NCBI RefSeq assembly: GCF_001544095.1
Contig: NZ_BCPT01000013.1
Location: 1 to 64,000 of the forward strand
Source of the DNA: Enterococcus casseliflavus NBRC 100478
Lineage (GTDB): Bacteria > Bacillota > Bacilli > Lactobacillales > Enterococcaceae
DNA: 64,000 nt
Direction: 5' to 3'
Shown: positions 35,055 to 43,691 of the stretch, piece by piece
Numbering within the stretch: position 1 is the first letter of the stretch
How the letters are laid out: every line of letters begins with the position of its first letter
Translations under genes and position numbers: made by a program
Notes under the pieces: model-generated
Told to the model about the DNA's origin: nothing
The model's input: only the letters and a program-made list of their open reading frames with translations
Databases searched by the model: none

Positions 35055-35330
35055 TGTTTTTTCCTCCAGTGACATTATTTTTTAACAATTATTCCATACT
35101 TCTCCCTCAAGAACAATCGCAATAAAGGATCGTTTTTCGAATTTTAAATATTAAAAAACGAGTACAAACGATATTTCCATTTAAAAACCCTTATAAAAGA
35201 ACAAGAAAAAGATGTTAAATAACAAATAAAAGAATGGTATTTTTGCTAACAGTTTTGTAAGATTTCCCGATTTCAACTTAAATTTTACTTGAATTCCATC
35301 AAAAATGCTTGGCGCTTTCGAGAGTATAAA
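35055..35330. other. Intergenic A+T-rich region
   Basis: About 275 bases with no convincing gene. It must hold the promoter of the permease operon; TTGCGA with TATGGA, or TTGTTC with AATAAT, on the minus strand near 35090-35130 are candidates, neither strong. Confidence 0.5.
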
Positions 35331-35380
35331 AAAACGAAGGAATTCTCTCACTCTTTCCCAGCGAGAAAATCCTTCGTTTT
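35331..35380. terminator. Bidirectional terminator after dtd
   Basis: AAAACGAAGGA ... TCCTTCGTTTT with further pairing TTCTC/GAGAA inside; T-runs on both strands, directly behind the dtd stop. Confidence 0.88.
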
Positions 35381-35387
35381 GTATCAC

Positions 35388-35834
35388 TTATTTTTCTTTC
35401 GTATCGATCACGATCGTCACCGGGCCATCATTGACCAAGGCGACTTGCATATCTGCACCAAATTTTCCAGTAGCAACAGTGATCCCTTCGGCTTGTAAAC
35501 CTTCATTAAAAGCTTCGTAAAGCGGGATCGCAATACTTGGCGGTGCCGCTTGAATGAAGCTGGGGCGATTGCCTTTCTTGGTCTCCCCATAGAGGGTGAA
35601 CTGTGAAATACTCAAGACGGCGCCATTTATACTTTCCAGTGACCGATTCATTTTACCTTCTTCGTCTTCAAAAACCCGCAGATTTTTGATTTTTCTTACG
35701 AGATAAGCCACATCGTCGCCTGTATCCTCATGGGTGATCCCCAATAAAACCATAAACCCTTGTTGGATCGCACCGACGATATTCTCCTCAATCGACACGC
35801 TTGCTTGACTAACTCGCTGGATCACTGCCCGCAT
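35388..35834 (-). CDS. dtd: D-aminoacyl-tRNA deacylase
   Basis: 148 residues, the exact family size. Motifs SISQFTLYG and [10 protein letters not shown] form the active site that hydrolyses D-amino acids (and glycine from tRNA-Ala) off tRNA, protecting translation fidelity. It starts 6 bases after the rel stop codon, with AAGGGA formed by the last rel codons, and is cotranscribed with rel as in most Firmicutes. Confidence 0.96.
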   Translation of the reverse strand: MRAVIQRVSQASVSIEENIVGAIQQGFMVLLGITHEDTGDDVAYLVRKIKNLRVFEDEEGKMNRSLESINGAVLSISQFTLYGETKKGNRPSFIQAAPPSIAIPLYEAFNEGLQAEGITVATGKFGADMQVALVNDGPVTIVIDTKEK

Positions 35835-35840
35835 TCTTTC

Positions 35841-38051
35841 TCATCCCTTCGTACGTCTGACGCTGTAAACATCTGGAATCTGCTTGATTTTATCAACGAT
35901 CGATTTCAAATGGGTCAAATTCTGAATCGCCACCGTGATACGGATCGTTGCCATTTTGTCTTTGTTGGTTTTGGCTTCGACACTCACTAAGCGCTTCGTG
36001 ACAGTGTTGACTGTCTGTAAGACATCATTGAGCAACCCAGAACGATCATAACCGTAGATCTCAAGATCGGCATCGTATTCTTTGTTGATGTCGGTGGCAT
36101 CTTCCCACTCAACATCGATCAAACGGTTCGCGGCGTCTTTGTTTTGAACATTGGGACAATCGCTGCGGTGGATCGAGATCCCTCGGCCTTTGGTAATGTA
36201 GCCGACGATCGAATCTCCAGGGACTGGATTGCAGCAACGGGAGATGCGGATCAACAAGTTATCGACCCCTTCAATGACAATGCCGCCTTCGTGACGAACC
36301 TTCATTTTTTCTGGTTCTTTTTTCGCCGGTTGATTGATCATCTCTTGGACTTGCTGCTTTTGCTTCTCGATTTGTTTCTCGCGCCGTTCTTCTTCGGTCA
36401 AACGGTTGGCTAAGGTCGTGGGACTGACTTCCCCATAGCCGACGGAGGCAAATAGATCATCTTCTGTTTGGTAGTTGAACCGTTCGCAGGCTTCCGCCAT
36501 TTTGCTTTTCGTCAAAAATTCTTTCGGCACAAAGCCCATATCTTGTAAGGTACGAACCACTGCCTCATGCCCTTTGATGATGTTTTCATCACGATCTTGG
36601 GCTTTAAAAAATCGTTTGATTTTGTTCTTCGCTTTGCTGGTAGCCACTAGTTTGACCCAGTCGCGGCTTGGACCAAAGGAATTTGGTGAGGTCAAGATCT
36701 CGATAATGTCCCCATTTTTTAGCTTGTAGTCCAATTGGACCATCTTGCCGTTGACCTTGGCACCAGTAGTTTTGTTACCGATGTCGGTATGGATGCTATA
36801 GGCAAAATCCAGGGGACTGGAGCCTTGAGGCAACTCCGTCACATCACCTTTTGGCGTAAAGACATAGACTTTGTCGCTGAAAATATCGCCTTTGACACCT
36901 TCCATAAATTCAGAAGCATCATAGCTTTCGTCTTGTAGTTCCAAGATTTCTCGGAACCAGCCAACTTGTTGGGTCATTTTGTCGGCTCTAACTTTTTCGG
37001 TCTTGCCTTCTTTATAGGCCCAGTGCGCAGCAACCCCAAATTCAGCGATCTCATGCATTTCATGGGTCCGAATTTGGATCTCGACAGGATTGCCTTTAGG
37101 ACCAATGACCGTCGTATGCAGCGATTGGTACATGTTGGCTTTTGGCATCGCGATATAATCCTTGAACCGCCCAGGCATTGGTTTCCATTTTGTATGGATC
37201 GTTCCCAAAACCGCATAACAATCTTTGATGGAGTCAACGATCACTCGGATCGCCAACAAATCATAGATTTCATTGAACTGTTTCTTTTGGTCTTTCATTT
37301 TGCGATAGATCGAGTAAATATGCTTTGGTCGGCCATAGATTTCAGCATAGATATCTAGTTCTTCCGTAGCGATCCGAATCTCTTCCACGGTTTCGGAAAC
37401 GTAGGATTCCCGTTCTTCTCGCTTTGTCTGCATCAAATGCACGATTCGGTAATATTGCTGTGGATTCAAATAACGCAAAGAAATATCTTCTAATTCCCAT
37501 TTGATGCGGCTGATCCCTAAACGATGAGCCAATGGGGCATAGATTTCCATCGTTTCTTGGGCGATGCGGCGTTGTTTGTCTTCCCGCAGATGTTTCAACG
37601 TACGCATATTATGTAAACGGTCAGCCAATTTGACCATGATGACCCGTAAATCTTGCGCCATGGCGATCAACATTTTTCGATGATTTTCTGCTAATTGTTC
37701 TTCATGAGATTTGTACTTGATCTTACCCAGCTTGGTCACGCCATCCACTAGCATCGCTACATCGGCACCGAATTCTTCTTTCAGATCGGCTAACGTCACA
37801 TCGGTATCTTCGACGACATCATGCAAAAAACCAGTTGCAACGGTATGAGGATCCATCTGCAATTCTGCCAAGATCCCCGCAACTTGGATTGGATGAATAA
37901 TGTAAGGCTCGCCGGATTTACGGAATTGTTCTTTATGGGCTTCTGTCGCGTAATCTAATGCTTTTTGGACAAAGGCAACATGCTCTTCACTCATATAATG
38001 AGCGACCAATTTGATGACATTGGGCCCGGTCAATATAACTTCTTTTGCCAT
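35841..38051 (-). CDS. rel: Bifunctional (p)ppGpp synthetase/hydrolase
   Basis: 736 residues with all domains: the HD hydrolase at the N-terminus (TGFLHDVVEDTDVTL), the synthetase (YDLLAIRVIVDSIKDCYAVLG, GYQSLHT-like MYQSLHTTVIGPKG), TGS (VYVFTPKGDVTELPQGSSPLDFAY), the zinc-finger/helical region with CC in ISRCCNPVPGD, and a C-terminal ACT domain. It makes and degrades the stringent-response alarmone depending on uncharged tRNA at the ribosome. ATG 38051 behind CAGGAGG. It has its own promoter and a structured leader (38087-38228) besides readthrough from the upstream operon. Confidence 0.97.
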   Translation of the reverse strand: MAKEVILTGPNVIKLVAHYMSEEHVAFVQKALDYATEAHKEQFRKSGEPYIIHPIQVAGILAELQMDPHTVATGFLHDVVEDTDVTLADLKEEFGADVAMLVDGVTKLGKIKYKSHEEQLAENHRKMLIAMAQDLRVIMVKLADRLHNMRTLKHLREDKQRRIAQETMEIYAPLAHRLGISRIKWELEDISLRYLNPQQYYRIVHLMQTKREERESYVSETVEEIRIATEELDIYAEIYGRPKHIYSIYRKMKDQKKQFNEIYDLLAIRVIVDSIKDCYAVLGTIHTKWKPMPGRFKDYIAMPKANMYQSLHTTVIGPKGNPVEIQIRTHEMHEIAEFGVAAHWAYKEGKTEKVRADKMTQQVGWFREILELQDESYDASEFMEGVKGDIFSDKVYVFTPKGDVTELPQGSSPLDFAYSIHTDIGNKTTGAKVNGKMVQLDYKLKNGDIIEILTSPNSFGPSRDWVKLVATSKAKNKIKRFFKAQDRDENIIKGHEAVVRTLQDMGFVPKEFLTKSKMAEACERFNYQTEDDLFASVGYGEVSPTTLANRLTEEERREKQIEKQKQQVQEMINQPAKKEPEKMKVRHEGGIVIEGVDNLLIRISRCCNPVPGDSIVGYITKGRGISIHRSDCPNVQNKDAANRLIDVEWEDATDINKEYDADLEIYGYDRSGLLNDVLQTVNTVTKRLVSVEAKTNKDKMATIRITVAIQNLTHLKSIVDKIKQIPDVYSVRRTKG

Positions 38052-38086
38052 TCATTCCGCCTCCTGCTTTTCTTTTTTGTGCTATC

Positions 38087-38172
38087 AAAAAGGCAGACAG
38101 AAGTCGCTGTTAACGTTTCGTCACGCACCCAAAGCCTTGCGGACAAACGTTCTAAGCATGGGACTCCTGTCT
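38087..38172 (-). promoter_or_regulatory. Structured leader / terminator-like element before rel
   Basis: Minus strand. An outer stem AGACAGGAGTC (38162-38172) pairs with GACTTCTGTCT (38095-38105), inside which AACGTTTGTC pairs with GACGAAACGTT and CGCA with TGCG. The outer stem is followed by GCCTTTTT. It lies downstream of the rel promoter, so it either attenuates rel or ends the upstream operon. I cannot match it to a known riboswitch. Confidence 0.65.
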
Positions 38173-38199
38173 AACCTGCAGTTCTTATTTAGTAGTATT

Positions 38200-38228
38200 A
38201 TTATACAAATTTTTCAGCTATTTTTCAA
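38200..38228 (-). promoter_or_regulatory. rel promoter
   Basis: Minus strand TTGAAA (38223-38228), 17-base spacer, TATAAT (38200-38205), just downstream of the stop codon of the preceding gene. It gives a leader of about 140 bases. Confidence 0.88.
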
Positions 38229-38238
38229 TCGCTGTTGT

Positions 38239-38904
38239 TCAAAGCACATCGGGCGACGGCTGGTCCTTAAGCAATTCTTCAAAAACATGATACGAGAGCC
38301 CGATTTTCTCAGCGCCAGCAGCCTGTAGTGATTGCAGCGCTTGTTCATCTACTGTGTCAGGATTGATCTGGATCGACAGTTGACTGCCACCATCTAAGGA
38401 AAACAAGCTCACGTCATGCAATGCTTCTGCTAGCGGTTGTTTTTGCCCTAACACGATCTTTGGCCAAGCTTCTTCTTTCAAGCGTTGTGCTACTTGGATC
38501 TTCGTCAATTCATTCATGATCTCGGTTTGCACAGCTAAGCGGATCTCTCCTCCTGTCAAGGTCAAGGAGCGGATCGTTTCAGTCAACTCCGCAAAGCCAC
38601 GATCATTTTCCATGAAGGAAGAAGCTGGCAGCCAGACTTCCAAAAAATCGGCGCCTTCCATAAACGCCCGACCGATTTCAAACGCCACCTTTGCCAATGT
38701 TCCTTGGGCAAGGGGGTAATCGATCACTGCGCCGATTTGTAGGGAAGAGCCTTGTGCCAAGATTTTCGCCCGTCGAATGGCACTAGGCAAAACGACGACT
38801 TCCTTTAAGGTCGTCTTATATTGATTGATAAAATCCTTCAAGACCCAGTCGGTCAGATCGGCCGTCAACAAACGGACACTGATTGCTTCTTGGTTCTTAT
38901 TCAT
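38239..38904 (-). CDS. DeoC-like aldolase-fold protein, probably not a DERA enzyme
   Basis: About 221 residues from ATG 38904. The stretch VVVLPSAIRRAKILAQGSSL ... IGAVIDYPLAQGTLAKVAFEIGRAFMEGADFLEVWLP lines up with the strand pattern of deoxyribose-phosphate aldolase (VCVNP.., IGFPLG, A-DGADEIDMV). The catalytic KTSTG block that holds the Schiff-base lysine is not there: the matching region reads PKIVLGQKQPLAEAL. So it is either a distant homologue with another function or a degenerate paralogue. It sits between rsmE and rel, 4 bases after rsmE, and is cotranscribed with prmA-rsmE. Confidence 0.6.
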   Translation of the reverse strand: MNKNQEAISVRLLTADLTDWVLKDFINQYKTTLKEVVVLPSAIRRAKILAQGSSLQIGAVIDYPLAQGTLAKVAFEIGRAFMEGADFLEVWLPASSFMENDRGFAELTETIRSLTLTGGEIRLAVQTEIMNELTKIQVAQRLKEEAWPKIVLGQKQPLAEALHDVSLFSLDGGSQLSIQINPDTVDEQALQSLQAAGAEKIGLSYHVFEELLKDQPSPDVL

Positions 38905-38908
38905 CAAC

Positions 38909-39664
38909 TCACATCCTCTTTAATTCCGTTAGCACACTGACAGCACTTAAAAAATAAAACGGTGCTGTTTCTGTTCGTAAAATTCGAGGGCCTAACCCGC
39001 ATAATTTAGCGTTGTTTTGCTGGGCTTCTTCGATTTCGGAGGGGGTCAGACCGCCTTCTGGACCAAAGATCGCTAAAACTTTGCTGCCAACAGGCAATGC
39101 GGTGATCACTTGCAGCAGCATCGCCGCTTCTCCTTGTTTGGCTGATTCTTCATAAGCCACTAGGACCGCATCATACTGACTGAGGCTTTGCCAAAATGCT
39201 TTGGCGTTATCCAGCAGCGTGATGGCTGGTGCGATCTGCCGTTGGGACTGCTCCGCCGCTTCTTGGGCGATTTTTTGCAGCCGCTGCTGCTTTTTCTGTA
39301 ATTTCTTTTGATCCCATTTCACGACCGAAGTTTGCGCTGGAAAACCGATAAAGGCTGCCGCCCCCAGTTCCGTTCCTTTTTGAACGATCAATTCCAGCTT
39401 GTCGCCTTTCGGGTAGCCGCTAGCGATCGTGACCTGCAGCGGCAATTCCTTGTCCTGCTGTTCTTTTTCGACTTCCTCTAAGTACACCGTTTCTTCATCG
39501 GCTTCTTTGATCTTGGCAATAATCGCCAAATGATCCTCAAAAACTAAACCGACTTTTGCCCCGGGAGTCATGCGCATCACTCGGATCATATGGTGGAAGG
39601 GTTCTCCCGAAACGGCAAACACCGCTTTTGCTTCATAAGGCTCCTGTAAAAAATATCGCTGCAT
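38909..39664 (-). CDS. rsmE: 16S rRNA (uracil1498-N3)-methyltransferase
   Basis: 251 residues: N-terminal PUA-like domain (MQRYFLQEPY, GEPFHHMIRVMRMTPG) and C-terminal SPOUT domain with the trefoil-knot segments LAIFGPEGGLTPSEIEEAQ and GLGPRILRTETAPFYFLSAV. It methylates U1498 in the 30S subunit. It begins one base after prmA, its conserved neighbour. Confidence 0.95.
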   Translation of the reverse strand: MQRYFLQEPYEAKAVFAVSGEPFHHMIRVMRMTPGAKVGLVFEDHLAIIAKIKEADEETVYLEEVEKEQQDKELPLQVTIASGYPKGDKLELIVQKGTELGAAAFIGFPAQTSVVKWDQKKLQKKQQRLQKIAQEAAEQSQRQIAPAITLLDNAKAFWQSLSQYDAVLVAYEESAKQGEAAMLLQVITALPVGSKVLAIFGPEGGLTPSEIEEAQQNNAKLCGLGPRILRTETAPFYFLSAVSVLTELKRM

Positions 39665-39665
39665 C

Positions 39666-40613
39666 TTACTCTACCTCTGGTTTTTTAAAGGCGATCGCAT
39701 ACCAGTCTTTTTGATTGAACAACTGATCGATCTCAAAGCCTTGTGCGATCATGGCATCGATCACTAATTGTTTTTTCGTCTCAATGATCCCAGAAACGAT
39801 CAAGGTCCCTTCTTGCTTCAATAGACGCCACGCATCAGGGATCATCAATAAAATGATGTCCGCTAAAATATTGGCAACGATAAGATCAGCAGGGACCGTC
39901 ACTCCTTGCAAGAGATCATTGGCCTGCACGGTCACATCGTGAGCAATAGGGTTCATCGCCATATTTTCTTGGGCGGACCTCACAGCGACTTCATCTAGAT
40001 CATATGCGAACACGTCTTTGGCACCTAAATATTTACTGGCGATACTCAACACGCCTGAGCCCGTCCCGACATCTAAGACGGTTTCACCGCCTCGCAAGTA
40101 GACTTCTAGGGCTTGTAATGTCAAACGTGTCGTAGGATGTGTGCCTGTCCCAAAAGCCATCCCCGGATCAAGGATGATGATCTTTTCATCTTCTTGCAGC
40201 GGTTGATAGTTTTCCCAGCTCGGCACGATCGTCAGATAGCGGGAGATACGGACTGGATGGTAATATTTTTTCCAGGCCGTCGCCCATGCTTCTTCCACGA
40301 CCTCGCTCGTTGTGATGGTGTTTTTGCCGATCGCCAAACCATACTCTGGCAGACGGTCGATGGCTGCTTTGATCGTCGGCAGCACTTCTGGTAAAAAGAT
40401 CGTCTCTGGGAAATAGGCACTGACTTGGGCGCCTTCTTCTAAGGTCGTATAGGTTTCTTTATCCAAAATTTCGCCATACGCATCGCTTTTAAAATTTTCG
40501 ATATCTAAAACGTCCTCGATCGCTACCCCACTTGCTCCGTGTTCCATTAAAATATTGGCGACTGCTTCCACTGCTTCGCTAGCTGTCGCTACGGTTACTT
40601 CATTCCATTTCAT
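39666..40613 (-). CDS. prmA: Ribosomal protein L11 methyltransferase
   Basis: 315 residues. N-terminal substrate-recognition domain (MKWNEVTVATASEAVEAVAN) and a class I methyltransferase domain with motif I TVLDVGTGSGVLSIAS and the active loop IVANILADIILLM; DPGMAFGTGTHPTTRL is diagnostic. It trimethylates L11. AAGGAG precedes ATG 40613. First of the operon prmA-rsmE-DeoC-like. Confidence 0.96.
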   Translation of the reverse strand: MKWNEVTVATASEAVEAVANILMEHGASGVAIEDVLDIENFKSDAYGEILDKETYTTLEEGAQVSAYFPETIFLPEVLPTIKAAIDRLPEYGLAIGKNTITTSEVVEEAWATAWKKYYHPVRISRYLTIVPSWENYQPLQEDEKIIILDPGMAFGTGTHPTTRLTLQALEVYLRGGETVLDVGTGSGVLSIASKYLGAKDVFAYDLDEVAVRSAQENMAMNPIAHDVTVQANDLLQGVTVPADLIVANILADIILLMIPDAWRLLKQEGTLIVSGIIETKKQLVIDAMIAQGFEIDQLFNQKDWYAIAFKKPEVE

Positions 40614-40624
40614 GTTCGTTCTCC

Positions 40625-41113
40625 TTAGTAACTAGGGTACGGGATCATGGTTTCCCCAGCTCCCGCTTGATAGTTCGTCATTTTCTCCACAAATTCTTCT
40701 TCGTTGAATCGCAATTCAAAGATCGCTTCTTCACTGTCATCGTTCAAGAAATCAAGCAGATCGCTTTGGCCTTCTTCTAAAATTTCTTGAATGTAATCAA
40801 CCAATCCGTCTAACAAGGCTTTTTGGATCCCTTTTTTCCCTGCATAAGGGATCGTCGCTAAATAATCTTCTTCATCAAACGTTGATTTTTGTGGATCATA
40901 CAGCAAAATCCCATCTTCAAATTCAATGATCGCTTCTTCTGATGCCACACCTTGTGCATCGTCGATCTGCACGTGGTGAGGATTTTCAGCAAACAAGCGC
41001 AGCACCAATTCGATCGTATGATTTTTGGCATCCCAATCGATCGCCACATCATAGTCGGTGATTTTTTTCGTTAATCGCTGATCTAAGTAAGTCAATATCG
41101 TTTCTTTCGCCAT
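40625..41113 (-). CDS. DUF3013 family protein
   Basis: 162 residues from ATG 41113 (GAAGGA upstream); the frame is open 10 codons further. It is acidic (many Glu and Asp, FNEEEFVEKM, LNDDSEEA) and soluble. I recognise it as the DUF3013 proteins found in Lactobacillales, whose role is unknown. It lies 11 bases before prmA and 16 bases after the glycosylase gene on the same strand, so it is likely part of one transcript. Confidence 0.8.
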   Translation of the reverse strand: MAKETILTYLDQRLTKKITDYDVAIDWDAKNHTIELVLRLFAENPHHVQIDDAQGVASEEAIIEFEDGILLYDPQKSTFDEEDYLATIPYAGKKGIQKALLDGLVDYIQEILEEGQSDLLDFLNDDSEEAIFELRFNEEEFVEKMTNYQAGAGETMIPYPSY

Positions 41114-41129
41114 CACTATTCCTTCTTTC

Positions 41130-41750
41130 TTAACACCATCCATGGTCTTGCTGAACAGCGGTTTTTCGTATATTTGTCAAATACGGATTGCCAGCCACCG
41201 CAAAACGAAGCGGCATCTGGGTCCATTCCCCTTTATTTGGGATACCGATCCGAGGCAATGCCAAAATTTCTTTTGGGGTACGTCGGCGCTCAGGAACCAA
41301 ATGCAGTGGGCTTGTAAAAATCGATTCTCCATAAAGCTCAGCGGGGATCTGCAGTGCCTGTACCAGTTTCCCGGGGCCGTTGGCTACATCCGGTCCTGTT
41401 TTTTGTCGTTGTTGTTCCATCAAGGCGATCCCATCCACCGGTTCTAGCCCGCGAATCATGATTCCTTGCGGGATGCCTTTTGGCTGCGTAATAAAGTTGA
41501 CGATTCGATGCGTATGCATCGTATATAAATAAATCGTACCTGGTTCCTGATACATCGCCCGAACCCTTGGTGTGTTTCGCATGCCCACACTATGAGCCGC
41601 CAAATCATCGGGACCTAGATACGCTTCACAATCCACGATATACCCACCTACTGTTCCTTCTGGGGTCTCATGTTCCAAATACATTCCTAATAAGGCACGT
41701 GCGATGGTCGTTGTCGGCTGTGTCGCAAAAAGTGCCATTAATTCATCCAT
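41130..41750 (-). CDS. DNA-3-methyladenine glycosylase (Mpg/AAG family)
   Basis: 206 residues from ATG 41750, 8 bases after GAGGG; the longer frame to 41777 is less likely. Family blocks are visible: ARALLGMYLEHETPEGTVGGYIVDCEAYLGPDDLAAH with the catalytic Glu, YLYTMHTHRIVNFIT for base flipping, and GPGKLVQAL. It excises alkylated purines in base excision repair. It is divergent from rarA, another genome-stability gene. Confidence 0.92.
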   Translation of the reverse strand: MDELMALFATQPTTTIARALLGMYLEHETPEGTVGGYIVDCEAYLGPDDLAAHSVGMRNTPRVRAMYQEPGTIYLYTMHTHRIVNFITQPKGIPQGIMIRGLEPVDGIALMEQQRQKTGPDVANGPGKLVQALQIPAELYGESIFTSPLHLVPERRRTPKEILALPRIGIPNKGEWTQMPLRFAVAGNPYLTNIRKTAVQQDHGWC

Positions 41751-41916
41751 TCTCATCACCCTCTTTATTCTACACAATTCTCGGCGAACTTACTATCTTT
41801 GACTACAGAGTTACGACGATCTCAACGATTTCTTTTCAACGAACCTGATTTTTGCTGACTGAGTGGAAAATAAGCGCCCTGTTGTTTCTGTAAAGACGCA
41901 AATCAGCTTGTTTATG

Positions 41917-41930
41917 AGAATATACGTTCT
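41917..41930. promoter_or_regulatory. Weak LexA (SOS) box candidate upstream of rarA
   Basis: AGAATATACGTTCT resembles the Gram-positive SOS box CGAACRNRYGTTYC with three mismatches at the outer and inner C positions. It overlaps the promoter region before rarA. Confidence 0.3.
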
Positions 41931-41966
41931 TATGTTATACTTACAGGAAAAGGAGAGGATCGTTTT

Positions 41967-43244
41967 ATGCAGCAGCCACTTGCTTATCGAATGCGGCCAC
42001 GGAACTTAGATGAAGTCGTCGGACAGCAGCATTTGGTTGGCCCGGGGAAAATCATTCGCCGAATGGTCGAAGCCAAAATGCTTTCTTCGATGATCCTATA
42101 CGGACCGCCGGGAACCGGAAAAACCAGCATTGCCAGTGCGATCGCCGGCTCGACACGCTATGCGTTTCGCATGCTGAACGCCGCCACGGATACAAAAAAA
42201 GACCTGCAGATCGTGGCAGAGGAAGCCAAAATGAGCGGTACTGTCATTTTATTGCTTGATGAAGTCCATCGACTAGACAAGACAAAACAAGACTTTTTAC
42301 TGCCCCATTTAGAAAGCGGCAAGATCATTATGATCGGTGCCACGACGGAAAATCCCTACATTACGATCAATCCAGCGATTCGCAGTCGGACACAGATTTT
42401 TGAAGTCAAACCGCTCCAAGAAGAAGATATTTTGACCGCCATTGATCAAGCCTTAGCAGATGAAACTCGCGGACTTGGATCAGAAACCATCGTATTGACC
42501 GATGATGCCCGCTTGCATCTCTCGCGAGCGACCAACGGCGATTTACGAAGTGCGCTAAACGGCTTAGAGCTCGCTGCTCGTTCCACCCCAAAAGGACCAG
42601 ACGGCATTATTCATTTGACCTTAGAAATCATCGAAGAGTGCGTGCAGCGCAAAGCATTGACCCATGATAAAGATGGGGATGCGCACTATGATGTGATCTC
42701 TGCTTTTCAAAAATCGATTCGCGGCAGCGATGTGGATGGTGCGCTGCATTACTTAGGTCGTTTAGTAGAGGCAGGCGATCTGGCGATCATTTGTCGGCGC
42801 TTGATGGTCATCGGCTATGAAGACATTGGTTTAGCTAACCCAGCAGCCGCTGCTCGAACCGTCAATGCTGTGTTAGCCGCTGAACGTTTGGGCTTGCCAG
42901 AAGCTCGGATTCCGCTAGCCGATACAGTGGTCGATCTATGTCTGTCACCAAAATCCAACTCTGCCTACATGGCATTGGATGCAGCGATCGCAGATATTCG
43001 CAGCGGTAAAGCTGGCGATGTCCCGGATCATTTACGAGACAGTCATTACAAGGGTGCCCAAAGCTTGAATCGGGGTGTCGGCTATCAATACCCGCATAAT
43101 TTTGATGATGCCTGGGTCGATCAGCAATACTTACCTGATAAGCTGAAAAATACTCATTATTACCAACCAAAAGCCACCGGGAAATATGAGCAAGCATTAG
43201 GTCAACGGTACCAGCAGTTGCAGCAGCGAAAGAAAAAAAACTAG
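41967..43244 (+). CDS. rarA: Replication-associated recombination protein A
   Basis: 425 residues of the clamp-loader-like AAA+ family (RarA/MgsA/WRNIP1). Walker A YGPPGTGKTSIA, Walker B LLLDEVHR, sensor 1 GATTENPY, arginine finger segment NPAIRSRTQIFEV and the C-terminal tetramerisation domain from about residue 240. It acts at stalled forks. ATG 41967 with GGAGAGG upstream. The 6S RNA candidate follows. Confidence 0.96.
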   Translation: MQQPLAYRMRPRNLDEVVGQQHLVGPGKIIRRMVEAKMLSSMILYGPPGTGKTSIASAIAGSTRYAFRMLNAATDTKKDLQIVAEEAKMSGTVILLLDEVHRLDKTKQDFLLPHLESGKIIMIGATTENPYITINPAIRSRTQIFEVKPLQEEDILTAIDQALADETRGLGSETIVLTDDARLHLSRATNGDLRSALNGLELAARSTPKGPDGIIHLTLEIIEECVQRKALTHDKDGDAHYDVISAFQKSIRGSDVDGALHYLGRLVEAGDLAIICRRLMVIGYEDIGLANPAAAARTVNAVLAAERLGLPEARIPLADTVVDLCLSPKSNSAYMALDAAIADIRSGKAGDVPDHLRDSHYKGAQSLNRGVGYQYPHNFDDAWVDQQYLPDKLKNTHYYQPKATGKYEQALGQRYQQLQQRKKKN

Positions 43245-43293
43245 GTGCTTAGAAAAAATAGTGACTTTTTGGTATCGTTTTCAAACAACTTTA

Positions 43294-43322
43294 TTGCACC
43301 TTCGTCATTCCTATGCTACTAT
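43294..43322 (+). promoter_or_regulatory. Promoter of the 6S RNA candidate
   Basis: TTGCAC (43294-43299), 17-base spacer, TACTAT (43317-43322); start expected near 43329. Confidence 0.8.
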
Positions 43323-43328
43323 AAGGGT

Positions 43329-43530
43329 GGGAATTCTGTGATGTACGAGTTGTCCCTTTTGTGTGTTGACCGAACATTTTTATTGATATCTTGGGATCCG
43401 TCTTGTGTCAATGCTGGTAACATGCCTTTTCCTTTGGTAGTTCGAAGCTTAGACCGTGGAACCCACCTGCTAGAATTTGCGGGATCAATACTATGGGAAA
43501 AAGAACGGCATCAACGGATATTACCCATTC
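43329..43530 (+). ncRNA. ssrS: 6S RNA candidate
   Basis: About 200 bases with a clear promoter and no convincing reading frame. The two ends pair: GGGAATTCTGTGATG near 43329-43345 with CATCAACGGATATTACCC near 43509-43526, using small bulges. Moving inward, CCC near 43364 pairs with GGG near 43494 after an internal loop. Unpaired stretches (TTTTGTGTG against ATACTAT) then form a central bubble, and TTGACC pairs with GGATCAA beyond it. A long rod with a central open bubble that mimics a melted promoter is the 6S RNA shape, and the place directly after rarA is one where Firmicutes carry 6S RNA. It would bind and sequester the housekeeping RNA polymerase. Ends are approximate. Confidence 0.7.
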
Positions 43531-43542
43531 TTTTTAGAATGT

Positions 43543-43571
43543 GCCATCTGTTTTTAACAGATGGCTTTTTT
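43543..43571 (+). terminator. Terminator after the 6S RNA candidate
   Basis: GCCATCTG-TTTTTAA-CAGATGGC followed by six T, preceded by a small CATTC/GAATG hairpin. Confidence 0.92.
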
Positions 43572-43633
43572 GCGTTCTCTAACTGATAGCAACAGTGAAA
43601 CGTCCTTGCCTGACATCAGAGTAAGGGTGGCTT

Positions 43634-43662
43634 TTGCTATTCTTTCTAGGGTTCGCTATACT
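43634..43662 (+). promoter_or_regulatory. Promoter of the small membrane protein gene
   Basis: TTGCTA (43634-43639), 17-base spacer, TATACT (43657-43662). Confidence 0.8.
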
Positions 43663-43691
43663 AAACCTATCAACTTAGGACAGGATGGCGT

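Noticed and set aside
43245-43586. A 113-residue plus-strand frame after rarA
   Set aside because: It crosses the promoter, the 6S RNA candidate and its terminator; no binding site; the RNA reading explains the region better.
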